Below, one piece after another: positions 30,218 through 41,021 of a stretch of 64,000 nucleotides of DNA (positions are counted from its first letter, which is position 1; each line of letters begins with the position of its first letter). Below the pieces are notes generated by a model. The model searched no databases and had not been told where the DNA came from. It saw nothing but the letters and a program-made list of their open reading frames with translations. Source of the stretch: Enterobacter sp. kpr-6. Its GTDB lineage: Bacteria; Pseudomonadota; Gammaproteobacteria; Enterobacterales; Enterobacteriaceae. Where the stretch lies: the NCBI RefSeq assembly GCF_900116015.1, contig NZ_FOYH01000005.1, forward strand, positions 62,001 through 126,000, in the 5' to 3' direction. Made by a program: the position numbers and the translations under genes.

Positions 30218-32566
30218 TCACAATGAGCTACGATAAGGCAGAATGTTCGAACGCAGCATTTGCTGTGTGCCCAGACCGTAGTTAGAACTCAGACCACGCA
30301 GTTCGATATTAAATCCAATGACTTTATCGTATTTGCTTTGGTTGTTTGAAGTATCCCAGCCGTTCAGCTTGCGTTCATATCCAACGCGGATAGCGTAACA
30401 GCAGGAGTTATATTGCAGACCGACCATCTGATCCGCCGGTTTGCTGGTATTGGTATCAAAGTAGTACGCGCCGACGACAGACCAGCGATCGACGATCGGC
30501 CAGCTTGCCGCACCGCCTACCTGAGAAATGCCTTCGTTATATTGCTCTGAGGTCGCAAAGTTTGGCAGCGTCGCCTGGATGTACTCCGGGCTGGCATAAC
30601 GATAGCTCAACTGTAACAGACGGTCTTCATCACGACGGTACTCCAGCGTGGAACTGCTGGTGGCGACGTTGTTAAGACGCGTATCGTATTGCACCCCACC
30701 ACGCAGGCCCCAGCGATCGGAGATGCGCCAGTAAGTATCGCCCGCCCAGACCAGTGAACCTGTATTTTTGTCTTTCTCCCACTGGATATTGTCATCACCG
30801 GTACGGGATTCGGTGAAATAGTAGATTTGACCAACGGAAACGTTAAAACGTTCAACCGCTTCCTGATCATAAATACGTGACGTAACACCCGTTGTAACCT
30901 GGTTGGCAGAGGCAATGCGGTCAAGGCCACCGTAGGTACGATCGCGGAACAGGCCGCTGTAGTCGGACTGCAACAATGACGAGTCATAGTTATTGATGTT
31001 GCTCTGATCGCGATACGGCACGTAGAGATACTGCGCACGCGGCTCCAGCGTCTGGGTGAAGCCCTCGCTCCAGTTCATATCGCGCTCGAAGACCATTTTG
31101 CCGTCGACTTTGAACTGCGGCAGGACGCGACTCACTGAACTCTCATAATGAGTTCGATAAGTCGCATTGAAGTCATCAATATTGGTCTGCTGATAATGCG
31201 TCGCCATCACTTTGGCTTCGGTATTCAGGCTTCCCCAGTCGTTTGATAACGGCAGATTGATGGTCGGTTCAAAGTGAACACGTGTGGTTTCAGGCATGTA
31301 ATCTGTGGTGTTCACAAAATTCACGGCCTGCGCATAAACACGAGTGTCAAACGGTCCAACGTCATTCTGATAGAAGTTGACGTCCAGTTGCGGTTCGGCG
31401 GAATAAGAACTTTGAGTTTGAGTATCAAAGACCTGGAATTGCTTCGTCGACACCGTAGCGTTAAAGTTTTCAATCCAGTAACCAGCACTAAATATTTGCG
31501 TGGCGTAGCCATCGGTACTGGAACCATACTTTGACGTAAAGTCGTTAAAATAGGTTGGATCGCTGACTTTTGTATAGTCAACGTTAAATCGCCAGACTTC
31601 GTCCATTACACCGGCATGCCGCCAGTAGAACAACCAGCGATGACGATCGCCATCTGCAGGGTATTCGTTTTCGTAAACTTTGTCCGACGGCAGATAGTCA
31701 AATTCAACAAGGCCGATACCCGCCTGAGTCAGGTAGCGGAATTCGTTCTCCCACTGCACGTTACCGCGCTTGTGAATATAGTGCGGGGTAATGGTCGCAT
31801 CGAAGTTTGGCGCAATGTTCCAGTAATACGGCAGGTAGAACTCAAAATAGTTCGTGGTGCTGTATTTCGCATTGGGGATCAGGAAACCGGAGCGGCGCTT
31901 ATCGCCAATTGGTAACTGTAAATAAGGGCTGTAGAACACCGGCACCGGACCGAGTTTAAAGCGCGCGTTCCAGATTTCCGCGACCTGTTCTTCACGGTCG
32001 TGAATGACTTCCGAGCCCACCACGCTCCAGGTATCGGAGCCCGGCAGACATGAGGTAAAGGTGCCGTTATCCAGAATGGTGTAGCGGTTCTCACCGCGCT
32101 GTTTCATCAGATCGGCGGTCCCGCGTCCCTGACGACCCACCATCTGGTAATCGCCTTCCCAGACGTTAGTATCTTTCGTATTCAGATTCGCCCAGGCTTT
32201 AGGCCCTTTCAGGATCACCTGGTTGTCATCATAGTGAACGTTACCCAGGGCATCGACGGTGCGTACCGGATCGGCCTGACCTTCAGCCTGCTGCTGATGA
32301 AGCTGCATTTCGTCGGCCTGTAACCGGCTGTTACCCTGCTGCACATCGACGCTGCCGGTGAACACGGCATCGTCCGGATAATTGCCTTTCGCATGGTCAG
32401 CATTGATGGTGACAGGCAGATTATTGGTTTCGCCGGTCACCAGAGGGCGGTTGTAGCTTGGGATGCCCAGCTTACACTGCGAGGCAAGATCGGCCGCCTG
32501 CCCATACTGACTGTACAGGGCTGCGCTGATCATCGTGGCCAGAAGGGTGGGAATACGTTTTTTCAT
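30218..32566 (-). CDS. lptD: LPS transport protein LptD
   Basis: Outer-membrane beta-barrel that inserts lipopolysaccharide into the outer leaflet with LptE. The 782-residue precursor has a signal peptide ([14 protein letters not shown]..., cleaved near AA24), an LptA-like beta-jellyroll (about 25-200) and a C-terminal barrel. The cysteines that form the maturation disulfides are visible: C31 in QCKLG, the one in SCLPGSD, and the pair in SCCYAIR. The in-frame extension up to 32746 has no family similarity and is excluded. It heads the operon with surA and the genes downstream. Confidence 0.97.
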   Translation of the reverse strand: MKKRIPTLLATMISAALYSQYGQAADLASQCKLGIPSYNRPLVTGETNNLPVTINADHAKGNYPDDAVFTGSVDVQQGNSRLQADEMQLHQQQAEGQADPVRTVDALGNVHYDDNQVILKGPKAWANLNTKDTNVWEGDYQMVGRQGRGTADLMKQRGENRYTILDNGTFTSCLPGSDTWSVVGSEVIHDREEQVAEIWNARFKLGPVPVFYSPYLQLPIGDKRRSGFLIPNAKYSTTNYFEFYLPYYWNIAPNFDATITPHYIHKRGNVQWENEFRYLTQAGIGLVEFDYLPSDKVYENEYPADGDRHRWLFYWRHAGVMDEVWRFNVDYTKVSDPTYFNDFTSKYGSSTDGYATQIFSAGYWIENFNATVSTKQFQVFDTQTQSSYSAEPQLDVNFYQNDVGPFDTRVYAQAVNFVNTTDYMPETTRVHFEPTINLPLSNDWGSLNTEAKVMATHYQQTNIDDFNATYRTHYESSVSRVLPQFKVDGKMVFERDMNWSEGFTQTLEPRAQYLYVPYRDQSNINNYDSSLLQSDYSGLFRDRTYGGLDRIASANQVTTGVTSRIYDQEAVERFNVSVGQIYYFTESRTGDDNIQWEKDKNTGSLVWAGDTYWRISDRWGLRGGVQYDTRLNNVATSSSTLEYRRDEDRLLQLSYRYASPEYIQATLPNFATSEQYNEGISQVGGAASWPIVDRWSVVGAYYFDTNTSKPADQMVGLQYNSCCYAIRVGYERKLNGWDTSNNQSKYDKVIGFNIELRGLSSNYGLGTQQMLRSNILPYRSSL

Positions 32567-32763
32567 ACGTTGTATTTGTTGTTCCGTCATCAGTGGCTTT
32601 TCGGCATGTAAACGCTCAGAGACTAACTTACTCACCTTCACAGCGCTAGTGTTAATCCTGCCCGCTTTCGAGCCTCCCGAAGAAGGCTGTGCCTGTGCAC
32701 GGCATAGAATGACGGGTATGATAATGCAAATTTTAGCCGACGGCATGACGATTTGGGGAGTAT

Positions 32764-33582
32764 ATGCAGTATTGGGGAAAAGTGATTGGTGTCGCCATCG
32801 CCCTGTTAATGGGCGGCGGCTTTTGGGGCGTGCTCCTCGGGCTTTTAATCGGGCATATGTTTGACAAGGCGCGCAGCCGTAAAATGGCGTGGTTTGCGAA
32901 TCAACGTGAACGTCAGACGCTGTTTTTTGCCACCACCTTCGAGGTGATGGGGCATCTGACCAAATCCAAAGGTCGCGTGACGGAAGCGGATATTCAGGTC
33001 GCCAGTCTGTTTATGGATCGTATGAATCTGCACGGTGAGTCGCGCGCCTCTGCGCAACATGCGTTCCGCGTTGGCAAGACGGATAACTACCCGCTGCGTG
33101 ACAAAATGCGTCAGTTCCGCAGCGTCTGTTTTGGCCGCTTCGATTTGATTCGGATGTTTCTGGAAATTCAGATTCAGGCCGCGTTTGCCGATGGTTCATT
33201 ACACCCGAACGAGCGCGAAGTGCTGTATGTAATTGCTGAGGAGCTGGGCATCTCCCGGATGCAGTTCGATCAGTTCCTGCGCATGATGCAGGGCGGAGCG
33301 CAGTTTGGCGACGGGTATCAGCGTCAGCAGCAGTCCGGTGGCGGCTGGCAGCAGGCATCTCGCGGGCCGACGCTGGAAGACGCCTGCAACGTGCTGGGAG
33401 TGAAGCCCACCGACGATGCCACCACCATCAAGCGCGCCTATCGTAAGCTGATGAGCGAGCATCACCCGGATAAGCTGGTGGCAAAAGGCTTACCGCCGGA
33501 AATGATGGAGATGGCGAAGCAAAAAGCGCAGGAAATCCAGAAAGCTTACGAGCTGATCAAAGAGTCAAAAGGATTCAAATAA
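32764..33582 (+). CDS. djlA: Membrane-anchored DnaJ-like co-chaperone DjlA
   Basis: Type III J-protein of 272 residues. A single N-terminal membrane helix ([18 protein letters not shown]) is followed by a TerB-like central domain (about 55-180), a Gln/Gly linker and a C-terminal J domain with the HPD triad in SEHHPDKL. It stimulates DnaK and affects the Rcs pathway in E. coli. It is divergent from lptD as in E. coli. Its downstream neighbour is different: hemW here, rluA in E. coli. Confidence 0.97.
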   Translation: MQYWGKVIGVAIALLMGGGFWGVLLGLLIGHMFDKARSRKMAWFANQRERQTLFFATTFEVMGHLTKSKGRVTEADIQVASLFMDRMNLHGESRASAQHAFRVGKTDNYPLRDKMRQFRSVCFGRFDLIRMFLEIQIQAAFADGSLHPNEREVLYVIAEELGISRMQFDQFLRMMQGGAQFGDGYQRQQQSGGGWQQASRGPTLEDACNVLGVKPTDDATTIKRAYRKLMSEHHPDKLVAKGLPPEMMEMAKQKAQEIQKAYELIKESKGFK

Positions 33583-33598
33583 CGGCGGGTTCGCTTTT

Positions 33599-33694
33599 CC
33601 CCTCACCCTAACCCTCTCCCCATGGGAGAGGGGACAGATCGTGCGCGGTGCCGCTTTTCCCCCTCTCCCTGCGGGAGAGGGCCGGGGTGAGGGG
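33599..33694. repeat. REP/BIME-like palindromic repeat, locus 4 (at synteny junction)
   Basis: One head unit (CCCTCACCCTAACCCTCTCCC, CATG loop), the linker ACAGATCGTGCGCGG, and one tail unit ending GCCGGGGTGAGGGG. It fills the gap between djlA and hemW, which belong to regions that are far apart in E. coli. Confidence 0.9.
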
Positions 33695-33700
33695 CAAACA

Positions 33701-34837
33701 TTACTCCGCGAGAAAAAGCTCCAGCAGGGAGTTTAAAAACAACTTACCGTGCTCCGTGATCTGCCAGTACTCCTCGCTTTCCGTCAGATACCCCAGCGCA
33801 ACAGCCTCGTCGATCTGCTTACGGATCGCCGACTCATCAAGCCCCGTGTAGCGCGTAAACTCTGCGCGCGGCGCGGCTTCCAGCAGGCGGAAGCGGTTCA
33901 TAAAGAACTCAAACGGCTTGTCGGCCTCTTCAACATCATGCTGCTTATCAAGATAGTTGCCCTGCATATAGCCGCGCGGATGACGCGTCTTCGCCGTACG
34001 CATAATCCGCCCGTCCGGGAAAGTCACTTTGCCGTGTGCGCCACAGCCAATCCCCAGATAATCGCCAAAGCGCCAGTAGTTGAGGTTGTGCTCACACTGA
34101 TAGCCCGGCTTCGCATAGGCCGACGTTTCATATTGCTGATAGCCTGCGGCGGTTAACAGTTTGTCGCCCTGCTCGAAAATATCCCACAGTGCGTCGTCGT
34201 CCGGCAGCACGGGTGGGCGAGAGCTGAACAGCGTATTGGGCTCGATCGTCAACTGATACCAGGAGAGATGCGGGGGATTAAGGGCAATCGCCTGACGCAA
34301 ATCATCCAGCGCTTCTTCCAGCGACTGATCCGGCAAACCGTGCATTAAATCCAGGTTAAAACTGCGCAGTCCCAGCCCCGTCGCCAGATGTGCGGCACGT
34401 TTAGCTTCACCGGCATCGTGGATGCGCCCCAGACGCTTGAGTTTGGTTTCACTGAAACTTTGCACGCCAATGGAGATCCGGTTGACGCCCGCCCGCTGGT
34501 AATCGACAAAGCGGTCGGCTTCCACCGTGCCAGGGTTAGCCTCCATGGTGATTTCCGCATCGGAAGCCAGCTTCAGACGAGCACGGACGCCGTCCAGCAG
34601 GGTTTGCATCGCCGGGCCGGAGAGCAGGCTCGGCGTGCCGCCCCCGATAAAAATAGTCTTCACTTCACGCCCCTGAGCGTAAGCGACGTCACCGTCCAGA
34701 TCGCGTAACAGGTGCGCGACATAGTCGTCATGCGGAACTTCGCCCTTTAACGCGTGGGAATTGAAGTCACAGTACGGGCATTTCTGCACGCACCAGGGGA
34801 TGTGAATATAAAGACTCAGGGGTGGCAAATCAGCCAT
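33701..34837 (-). CDS. hemW: Heme chaperone HemW
   Basis: Radical-SAM-family protein, homologous to coproporphyrinogen dehydrogenase, that binds heme and delivers it to respiratory enzymes. The 4Fe-4S motif is C16, C20, C23 in [10 protein letters not shown], and the GGGTPS motif follows. The C-terminal HemN-type domain completes the 378 residues, the same as E. coli YggW. It overlaps rdgB by 8 bases and is the last gene of the yggS-yggT-yggU-rdgB-hemW unit. Confidence 0.96.
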   Translation of the reverse strand: MADLPPLSLYIHIPWCVQKCPYCDFNSHALKGEVPHDDYVAHLLRDLDGDVAYAQGREVKTIFIGGGTPSLLSGPAMQTLLDGVRARLKLASDAEITMEANPGTVEADRFVDYQRAGVNRISIGVQSFSETKLKRLGRIHDAGEAKRAAHLATGLGLRSFNLDLMHGLPDQSLEEALDDLRQAIALNPPHLSWYQLTIEPNTLFSSRPPVLPDDDALWDIFEQGDKLLTAAGYQQYETSAYAKPGYQCEHNLNYWRFGDYLGIGCGAHGKVTFPDGRIMRTAKTRHPRGYMQGNYLDKQHDVEEADKPFEFFMNRFRLLEAAPRAEFTRYTGLDESAIRKQIDEAVALGYLTESEEYWQITEHGKLFLNSLLELFLAE

Positions 34838-35423
34838 TACGCAGTGCTTCCAGTAACAGTTTTAACGCTTGCCCACGATGGGACACGGCGCTCTTTTCTT
34901 CGCGGGTGAGTTCCGCAGCGGTTTTGCACAGGGCCGGGACATAAAAAATCGGATCGTAACCGAAACCGCCTTCCCCGGCGGATTGACGTGCAATCACGCC
35001 CGGCCAGCTACCGTGGCACACCAGCGGGGTCGGATCGTCAGCGTGACGCATGTACACCAGCACACAGTGGAACTGCGCCTGACGCTTATCGTCCGGCACG
35101 TCCTGCAACTCTTCGAGCAGCTTTTCCAGATTCTGCTGGTCGGTGGCATCAACGCCTGAAAAACGGGCGGAATAGATGCCCGGCGCGCCGCCGAGCACAT
35201 CCACTGCCAGCCCTGAATCATCGGCGAGAGCCGGTAATCCGGTTACCTGAGCGGCATGGCGCGCTTTGATAATCGCGTTTTCGATAAACGTCAGGCCGGT
35301 TTCTTCAGCAGACTCAACGCCCAGTTCGGTTTGCGCCACCACGTCCAGCCCAAAATCATTGAGCAGCGAGGCGAGCTCACGCACTTTACCGGCGTTACCG
35401 GTCGCGAGGACAACTTTTTGCAT
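34830..35423 (-). CDS. rdgB: XTP/dITP pyrophosphatase RdgB
   Basis: House-cleaning enzyme that hydrolyses dITP, XTP and related non-canonical purine triphosphates. The 197-residue protein starts [14 protein letters not shown] and carries the [24 protein letters not shown] and GFGYDPIF motifs of the HAM1 family. Length equals E. coli RdgB. It lies 9 bases after yggU and overlaps hemW. Confidence 0.97.
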   Translation of the reverse strand: MQKVVLATGNAGKVRELASLLNDFGLDVVAQTELGVESAEETGLTFIENAIIKARHAAQVTGLPALADDSGLAVDVLGGAPGIYSARFSGVDATDQQNLEKLLEELQDVPDDKRQAQFHCVLVYMRHADDPTPLVCHGSWPGVIARQSAGEGGFGYDPIFYVPALCKTAAELTREEKSAVSHRGQALKLLLEALRNG

Positions 35424-35432
35424 GGGTAGATC

Positions 35433-35723
35433 CTAATTAAGTAATGCCGCGACGTCTGTCGGGATGTGTTGCGGATGAATAATTTTAACCTGCTTATGGC
35501 GGCCCAGTTCGCCTTTTTCGATGGTGATCTGACTTTTGGCCACGCGGAACTGTTTGGCGAGAAATTTCACCAGATGGGCATTCGCCTTGCCGTCAACCGG
35601 CGGGGCGGTGATGGCGACTTTTACCTCGTCGCCATGCAAACCGACAATCGAATCCCGGCTGGCTTTGGGCTGAATATACAGCCGCAAAACCAGCCCGTCA
35701 TCGCAGGCGCTGACTGCACTCAC
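35433..35723 (-). CDS. yggU: DUF167 family protein YggU
   Basis: A 96-residue conserved protein of unknown function with a small alpha/beta fold ([20 protein letters not shown]). I chose the GTG at 35723 because it overlaps the yggT stop (GTGA) and gives the E. coli length; an ATG four codons upstream (35735) is also possible. The conserved link with yggT, rdgB and hemW suggests co-transcription but not a function. Confidence 0.85.
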   Translation of the reverse strand: MSAVSACDDGLVLRLYIQPKASRDSIVGLHGDEVKVAITAPPVDGKANAHLVKFLAKQFRVAKSQITIEKGELGRHKQVKIIHPQHIPTDVAALLN

Positions 35724-36286
35724 AGCGCCATCCACAGCCCCGGCAACAGCATATTGCCGGTCGACTGTAACAGTTCAGCGATCCCCATATTGAGCACGTA
35801 CAGCAGCAGCACCAGGATCATCGGCGAGAAATCGATCCCGCCCATCGAGGGCAGCAGACGACGGATCGGGCGCAGCAGCGGTTCGGTCAACTGCATCAGC
35901 ACAAATTCAACCGGGCTGCGGCCCTGGCTGACCCAGCTCATCAGCGCCATCACCAGCAGCACCCAGAAAATAATCAGGCCGATGGTTTTCAGCAGGATCA
36001 GCACCGCGGCGATCCAGATAATCGGCTCGAAGGTGATGACCGAAAACAGCACGATTGCTTTGATGACGCAGAGAATAAAGGCGATCAGCAGCGATGAACT
36101 GTCAATCGGCCCCATTGCCGGGATGACGCGGCGCAGCGGGCCAACGATAGGCTGAGTAATTTTGACGACAAATTGTGAGAACGGGTTGTAAAAATCAACG
36201 CGCGCCCACTGCATCCAGACGCGCAGCAACAGCACCATTGTGTAAAGTTCAATGATCGTTGAAAGCAGGAAAGTCAACGTATTCAT
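35720..36286 (-). CDS. yggT: YggT family inner-membrane protein
   Basis: A 188-residue protein made of two similar YGGT halves, each with two hydrophobic segments and a [11 protein letters not shown] or [11 protein letters not shown] motif. It is linked to osmotic tolerance and cell-envelope or division functions in bacteria, but the mechanism is not known. It lies 18 bases downstream of yggS. Confidence 0.94.
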   Translation of the reverse strand: MNTLTFLLSTIIELYTMVLLLRVWMQWARVDFYNPFSQFVVKITQPIVGPLRRVIPAMGPIDSSSLLIAFILCVIKAIVLFSVITFEPIIWIAAVLILLKTIGLIIFWVLLVMALMSWVSQGRSPVEFVLMQLTEPLLRPIRRLLPSMGGIDFSPMILVLLLYVLNMGIAELLQSTGNMLLPGLWMAL

Positions 36287-36304
36287 GGCGTTCCTTAGTT
36301 TTCC

Positions 36305-37009
36305 TTAATTTTTTGTGTAATCGCGGGCACCAAAAATCGCGGTACCGATACGCACCATCGTGCTGCCAGCCGCAATCGCGGCGTCCATATCCTCCGTCAT
36401 CCCCAGAGATAACGTATCGACGGCTGGATAACGCAATTTAAGCGCGTCAAATGCTACAGCCATTTGCTGTGCCACCGCAAACTGCCTTTCAAAATCTGAC
36501 ACTGGCGCGGGGATAGCCATCAGCCCGCGCAGGCGAACGCCCGGCAGCGCCACAACCTGATCGGCCAGCGCATCAAGTTCGCTTAATGCAATGCCAGATT
36601 TGCTCTCTTCATCGCTAATATTGATTTGAATCAGGATGTTAAGCGGGGGGAGATGGGCCGGGCGCTGCTCGCTTAAACGGCTGGCGATTCGCAGGCGATC
36701 GACCGTATGGCACCAGTCAAAATGTTCGGCCACCAGGCGGCTTTTATTGGACTGTAGCGGGCCAATAAAATGCCACTCCAGCCCCGCGATCCCTTCATCC
36801 TGAAAGTGGCGGATTTTATCGACGCCTTCCTGAACGTAGTTTTCCCCAAATGCGCGCTGCCCGGCGGCGATGGCTTCTGCGACGGCGCTCGCAGGTTTCG
36901 TTTTGCTGACTGCAAGCAGGGTAACTTCTTCTGAAGCACGGCCGCAACGCATTGTAGCCGCTGAGATTTTATCCCGGACCTGTGCCAGGTTATGCGCAAT
37001 GTCGTTCAT
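36305..37009 (-). CDS. yggS: Pyridoxal phosphate homeostasis protein YggS
   Basis: Single-domain PLP-binding TIM-barrel protein (PLPBP/COG0325) that controls free PLP and amino acid pools. The PLP lysine is K36 in LLAVSKTKPA, and phosphate-binding residues lie in LSLGMTEDMDAAI. 234 residues, as in E. coli. The start is only 17 bases from the divergent yggR start, so their promoters must lie within or between the opposing 5' ends. Confidence 0.96.
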   Translation of the reverse strand: MNDIAHNLAQVRDKISAATMRCGRASEEVTLLAVSKTKPASAVAEAIAAGQRAFGENYVQEGVDKIRHFQDEGIAGLEWHFIGPLQSNKSRLVAEHFDWCHTVDRLRIASRLSEQRPAHLPPLNILIQINISDEESKSGIALSELDALADQVVALPGVRLRGLMAIPAPVSDFERQFAVAQQMAVAFDALKLRYPAVDTLSLGMTEDMDAAIAAGSTMVRIGTAIFGARDYTKN

Positions 37010-37026
37010 TTTGTCCTGGAGGCTGT

Positions 37027-38007
37027 ATGAATATGGAAGAAATTGTGGCCCTTAGTGTAAAGCATAACGTCTCGGATCTACACCTGTGCAACACCCGGCC
37101 CCCGCGCTGGCGACGGCTGGGCAAACTGGAAGCGGCCCCCTTTCCGCCCCCCGATATCGAGACGCTGATGCGCGAGGCGCTGAGCGACGAACAGCAGGGT
37201 GAATGGTGGGCAAACCGGCAGGTTGATTTTGCGATTGAAGTCAGTCAACGGCAGCGGCTGCGCGCCAGTGCGTTTATGCATCATCACGGCGCATCGCTTG
37301 CACTGCGACTGCTGCCGACCCGCTGCCCGCAACTGGACGCCCTGGGCGTGCCTGCGGCCATTGATGAAATTCTGGCACGGGAAAATGGCCTGATTCTGGT
37401 GACCGGGGCGACCGGCAGCGGTAAGTCCACCACCCTTGCAGCCATTGTCGATGCGCTAAACCACCGGATGCACGGGCATATCCTGACTCTCGAAGATCCG
37501 ATTGAATATGTGCATGAGGGGGTGCAATGCCTGATCCAACAGCGCGAAATCGGTCTGCACTGTCCGTCGTTTGCCGACGGATTACGCGCGGCGCTGCGTG
37601 AAGATCCCGACGTGATTTTACTGGGTGAATTGCGCGACAGCGAAACCATCCGGCTGGCGCTCACCGCAGCCGAAACCGGGCATCTGGTACTCGCCACGCT
37701 GCACACGCGCGGCGCAGCGCAGGCTATTGAGCGGCTGGTGGATACCTTCCCGGCGCAGGAAAAAGATCCGGTCCGCAGCCAGCTTGCGGGCAGCCTTCAG
37801 GCGGTGCTGGCGCAAAAGCTGGAGCCGGATAAACAGGGCGGACGCGTGGCGCTGTATGAACTGCTGGTCAATATCCCGGCGGTGGCGAATTTAATCCGCG
37901 AAGGCAAAACCCACCAGATCCCCGGCGTGATGCAGACCGGACAGCAGGCGGGGATGCAAACCTTCGCGCAAAGTTACCAGCAGCGGGTGGCGCAGGGCAG
38001 GCTTTAG
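37027..38007 (+). CDS. yggR: PilT/GspE-family ATPase YggR
   Basis: A 326-residue AAA-type secretion ATPase resembling PilT. The Walker A motif is GATGSGKST (127-135), the Asp-box segment is HILTLEDPIEYVHEG, and the Walker B region is DPDVILLGELRD. No pilus genes are adjacent, so its target machine is not evident. The start at 37027 (MNMEEIVALSVKHNVSDLH) gives the E. coli length. Its stop overlaps that of the convergent oxidoreductase gene by 4 bases, which marks the edge of an insertion, since in E. coli the next gene is yqgF. Confidence 0.92.
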   Translation: MNMEEIVALSVKHNVSDLHLCNTRPPRWRRLGKLEAAPFPPPDIETLMREALSDEQQGEWWANRQVDFAIEVSQRQRLRASAFMHHHGASLALRLLPTRCPQLDALGVPAAIDEILARENGLILVTGATGSGKSTTLAAIVDALNHRMHGHILTLEDPIEYVHEGVQCLIQQREIGLHCPSFADGLRAALREDPDVILLGELRDSETIRLALTAAETGHLVLATLHTRGAAQAIERLVDTFPAQEKDPVRSQLAGSLQAVLAQKLEPDKQGGRVALYELLVNIPAVANLIREGKTHQIPGVMQTGQQAGMQTFAQSYQQRVAQGRL

Positions 38008-40262
38008 CGCACGTGCAGCGCATAAACTGCCGGCAGCGCGCCTGCGGTGGCGAGGATCTCCAGGCGAAGGATGTGCGCCGTTTGCGGCGTGGCAAAACGA
38101 TGTTCGCAGACCGAACGGTGGTTATGGTCAACGTCCGCGATTAACTGGTCGTCTGCCCACAGGCGATAACGCGTGATGCAGTGCGGAGTCACGGGCAGCG
38201 GATGGCCCATCTGCACGGTTTCCATGGCGTTATCAAAATCGTTGTCATGAATTAACGTCACCTGGCTAAAACGGTGCGCGGCGGGCCAGTGCAAACTGAT
38301 CCACGGCTGCGCATCTTCCGGCGCAGGCACCCAGGCGTTGGTTTGCTGCTCCGGGCGCAGACGACCATTGAGCAGGTTGTGCGGCTCAAAGCAGTGCAGC
38401 GGGGCGCTTAACTGCATTGCGGGCATGATCTGCTGCGGGCGGCGGCGCGGTAGCCAGAAGTCGAACTCGTCCACGCCGTAATCGCCGTCGGCGATCTGGC
38501 GGGTATGTTTGGCAACGCGGGCATTCAGGCTGTTAAACACCGTCATAATGCCGGGCAGCGCCACGTCAGTCAGGGCAATTTCAACGTCGTCAGTGGCGTC
38601 GAAGGCAACAAAAACGTACTGATCGCGCTCGCTTTGCCAGCTAAACGTGCAGCGGTGATCCTGTTCGCCATTAACCGGGAATGCGCATTCATCATACGCA
38701 AGCTCCGGGGTGAAATTCCCGGCGCGCTGGCTTCCGAGCAGTCTGACGGTGACGTTTTGCGGCGTCCGGGCGCGCAGTGTCACGGTAAAATCGGGCAGTG
38801 ACTCTCCGGCTTTGACCGGTAACAGGATCGCCATGCGCGCGGAAAGTGGCTCCCATTTGCCGTTGGGCGGCAACCGGGCCAGATGATATTCACTGCTGGC
38901 GGTGACGGTTGCGCCAGCAGCCGGATCGGTGAGGAACTGACGCGGGATATAGCAGCCCGTCGCCTGCAAATGCTGTTGTAGCTCGCCAATTTTCTCAGGC
39001 GCAGCCAGTTCGTGCGTCGTTAGCTTTTGCTGGTGGCACAGCGCTGCTGCACGCCCAACAACTTCACCGAGCAGCCCGCAGGTGCACATCACGCGGGCGC
39101 TGCCGAAGGCGACGTGGGAGGCGGAGATCAGCCGCCCGGTCAAAAACAGATTGTCGAGCGAGCGGCTGTAGAGGCTGCGATAGGGGATCGTGTAGGTGCC
39201 TTTGCTGTGAAACTGGCGGCAGCCGTCGTGGGTGCTGTAAACGCCGTCTGCCGGATGAAGATCGATGGACCAGCCGCCGTAGGCCACGGCGTCGTAGTGG
39301 TCGCGCTGTTCAATAATGTCCTGCTGGCAAAGCAGATGATCGCCCATAAAACGGCGGCTCTCGCGCTTGCCGGGGATCGCGCCGACCCACTCAATGGTCA
39401 TGTTCGCCGCTTCCGGAAACTCACCCGAATTTTTGATGTAGTTCCAGACGCCCCAGACGATCTTCCACAGCTCCCATTTGATGGCTTCGCTTTCGTGAAC
39501 GGTATCGAGACGCCCGCCCCATTCGAGCCACCACAGATCGCAGCCGTTGAGGGTGGAGGTGAGCCGTTTGTAGCGCGGGATAGCGGTGATATCGTCAAGC
39601 GCAAAAGAGGGCGGGACGAAATTCACCGGGCCGTCGGTGTGTTTGGTGTAGAAGTAAATCGAGTGCCCGAGTTTATGCCCGAAGCTGTCACCCGGTGCCA
39701 TTTTCTCGCCCAGTTCGCTGATGTCTTCCGCGCCTTCCCGGTATTCCGCGCCTGCGAGATAGCCGAGCACGCCATCGCCAGTGGCATCGCAAAACTGCGT
39801 GGCGCTGACCTCATAAAAGGTCTCATTGATTGGGTTAAAGGCTTTCACCTGGTGAATGCACTGCTCCCAGGCCTCGACCTCATACACGGCGGTGTTGAGC
39901 AGCAGCGTCAGTCCCGGCTGGCTTTTGGCGAGATCCAGCAGCACCAGATCAAACATCACCGGGTTGCCTTCTTTATTGCGCCACAGGTTTTCTTCGAGGA
40001 TCTCGCCCATAATGCCGCCTTCCCGTGCCCAGCGGTTATTATTACCCATATGCGAGGTCGCGCCGTTGGCCCACAACCGGACTTCGCTGGAGGCATTACC
40101 GCCGAGCACCGGCCTGTCCTGGATCAGCACCACCTGTAAGCCATCGCGGGCGGCAGCCAGCGCCGCGCACAGTCCGGCCAGACCGCCGCCTGCGACCAGC
40201 AGGTCAGTTTGTAGCTGCCGGACAGGAAATGATCGGGTATCGCGCCGGGGAAAGATTTTCAT
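38004..40262 (-). CDS. FAD-dependent oxidoreductase, function unknown
   Basis: A 752-residue protein of the FAD_oxidored family. The dinucleotide fold is LLVAGGGLAGLCAALAAA (GGGLAG at 25-30) followed by LIQDRPVLGGNASSEVRLW. A second FAD contact region is NLFLTGRLISASHVAFGSARVM (shown in part: FLTGRLISASHVAFG). Residues beyond ~480 are beta-rich, possibly carbohydrate- or ligand-binding modules. No signal peptide. The substrate is not known; related proteins are often beside sugar or polyol catabolic genes. It is divergent from an IclR-type regulator (54-base gap), which probably controls it. It is accessory compared with E. coli. Confidence 0.82.
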   Translation of the reverse strand: MKIFPRRDTRSFPVRQLQTDLLVAGGGLAGLCAALAAARDGLQVVLIQDRPVLGGNASSEVRLWANGATSHMGNNNRWAREGGIMGEILEENLWRNKEGNPVMFDLVLLDLAKSQPGLTLLLNTAVYEVEAWEQCIHQVKAFNPINETFYEVSATQFCDATGDGVLGYLAGAEYREGAEDISELGEKMAPGDSFGHKLGHSIYFYTKHTDGPVNFVPPSFALDDITAIPRYKRLTSTLNGCDLWWLEWGGRLDTVHESEAIKWELWKIVWGVWNYIKNSGEFPEAANMTIEWVGAIPGKRESRRFMGDHLLCQQDIIEQRDHYDAVAYGGWSIDLHPADGVYSTHDGCRQFHSKGTYTIPYRSLYSRSLDNLFLTGRLISASHVAFGSARVMCTCGLLGEVVGRAAALCHQQKLTTHELAAPEKIGELQQHLQATGCYIPRQFLTDPAAGATVTASSEYHLARLPPNGKWEPLSARMAILLPVKAGESLPDFTVTLRARTPQNVTVRLLGSQRAGNFTPELAYDECAFPVNGEQDHRCTFSWQSERDQYVFVAFDATDDVEIALTDVALPGIMTVFNSLNARVAKHTRQIADGDYGVDEFDFWLPRRRPQQIMPAMQLSAPLHCFEPHNLLNGRLRPEQQTNAWVPAPEDAQPWISLHWPAAHRFSQVTLIHDNDFDNAMETVQMGHPLPVTPHCITRYRLWADDQLIADVDHNHRSVCEHRFATPQTAHILRLEILATAGALPAVYALHVR

Positions 40263-40316
40263 TGTCTTGTTTCCTTCTGTGCTGACGGTAAAATCACACG
40301 CTGTTAAAGCTGAATA

Positions 40317-41021
40317 ATGAGCGCCGCTATGTCATCCCAACCAAACCAAAGCCTGATTGACGGGATCCGCTGTCTGCAATACCTGGTCTCCAGTGGCCGT
40401 GCAATCGGCTGTCGCGAGCTGGCGCGTCTGATGGGCATTAACACTACCCGCGTCAATCGCCTGCTGATGACCATGGCCTCCATCGGTCTGACGATGCAGG
40501 ACGAGCAGCGCCGTTACCTTCCCGGCCCCGGCATTCACGCCCTTGCAGCCCAGGCGATCCGCGGGTCGGCCCTGTTCTCCCAGGCGCTACCTCTGTTAGA
40601 ACGCCATGCCCCGAAAGATATCGTGGTGGCGATGGGCGTCCTCTGGGAGGATCAGGTCATCTACATCTACCACTCCGAACCCGGCAGCCAGGTCACCCAG
40701 GCGCTGGCTGGATTTCATATGCTGCCTGCCTGGCAGTCGGTCATCGGTATGTCGCTGCTGGCGGCGGAAAGCGACGAGGCACTCATTCCGCGCTTTACGC
40801 CTGAACAGTGGCAGCAACTTCATCCGCACCTCGTCCAGCAACGCACCCAGGGTCATGTGGTGTGGCATCACGACGACGGCGAAGTATCAATGGCGCAACC
40901 CTTAGGCGCTCGCCCGGCGGCGCTGGCTTTTGCCGGTATGTGGCAGGTGAATGACGACGTGGTAAATACGCGCCTGGAAGCGCTGCATCAACTGGCCGCA
41001 CAGCTCACGCAAAAAGCCTGA
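40317..41021 (+). CDS. IclR-family transcriptional regulator
   Basis: A 234-residue regulator. An N-terminal winged helix (LIDGIRCLQYLVSSGRAIGCRELARLMG shown in part: RELARLMGINTTRVNRLL) is followed by an IclR effector domain, slightly shorter than the common ~250. A second in-frame ATG at 40329 is an alternative start. It is divergent from the FAD oxidoreductase, the usual arrangement for a local repressor or activator. Its effector is not known. Confidence 0.85.
   Translation: MSAAMSSQPNQSLIDGIRCLQYLVSSGRAIGCRELARLMGINTTRVNRLLMTMASIGLTMQDEQRRYLPGPGIHALAAQAIRGSALFSQALPLLERHAPKDIVVAMGVLWEDQVIYIYHSEPGSQVTQALAGFHMLPAWQSVIGMSLLAAESDEALIPRFTPEQWQQLHPHLVQQRTQGHVVWHHDDGEVSMAQPLGARPAALAFAGMWQVNDDVVNTRLEALHQLAAQLTQKA

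Noticed and set aside
39027-40139. 370-codon plus-strand frame opposite the FAD oxidoreductase
   Set aside because: It is a shadow of the minus-strand gene, whose FAD motifs and ends are clear. No independent start or family.
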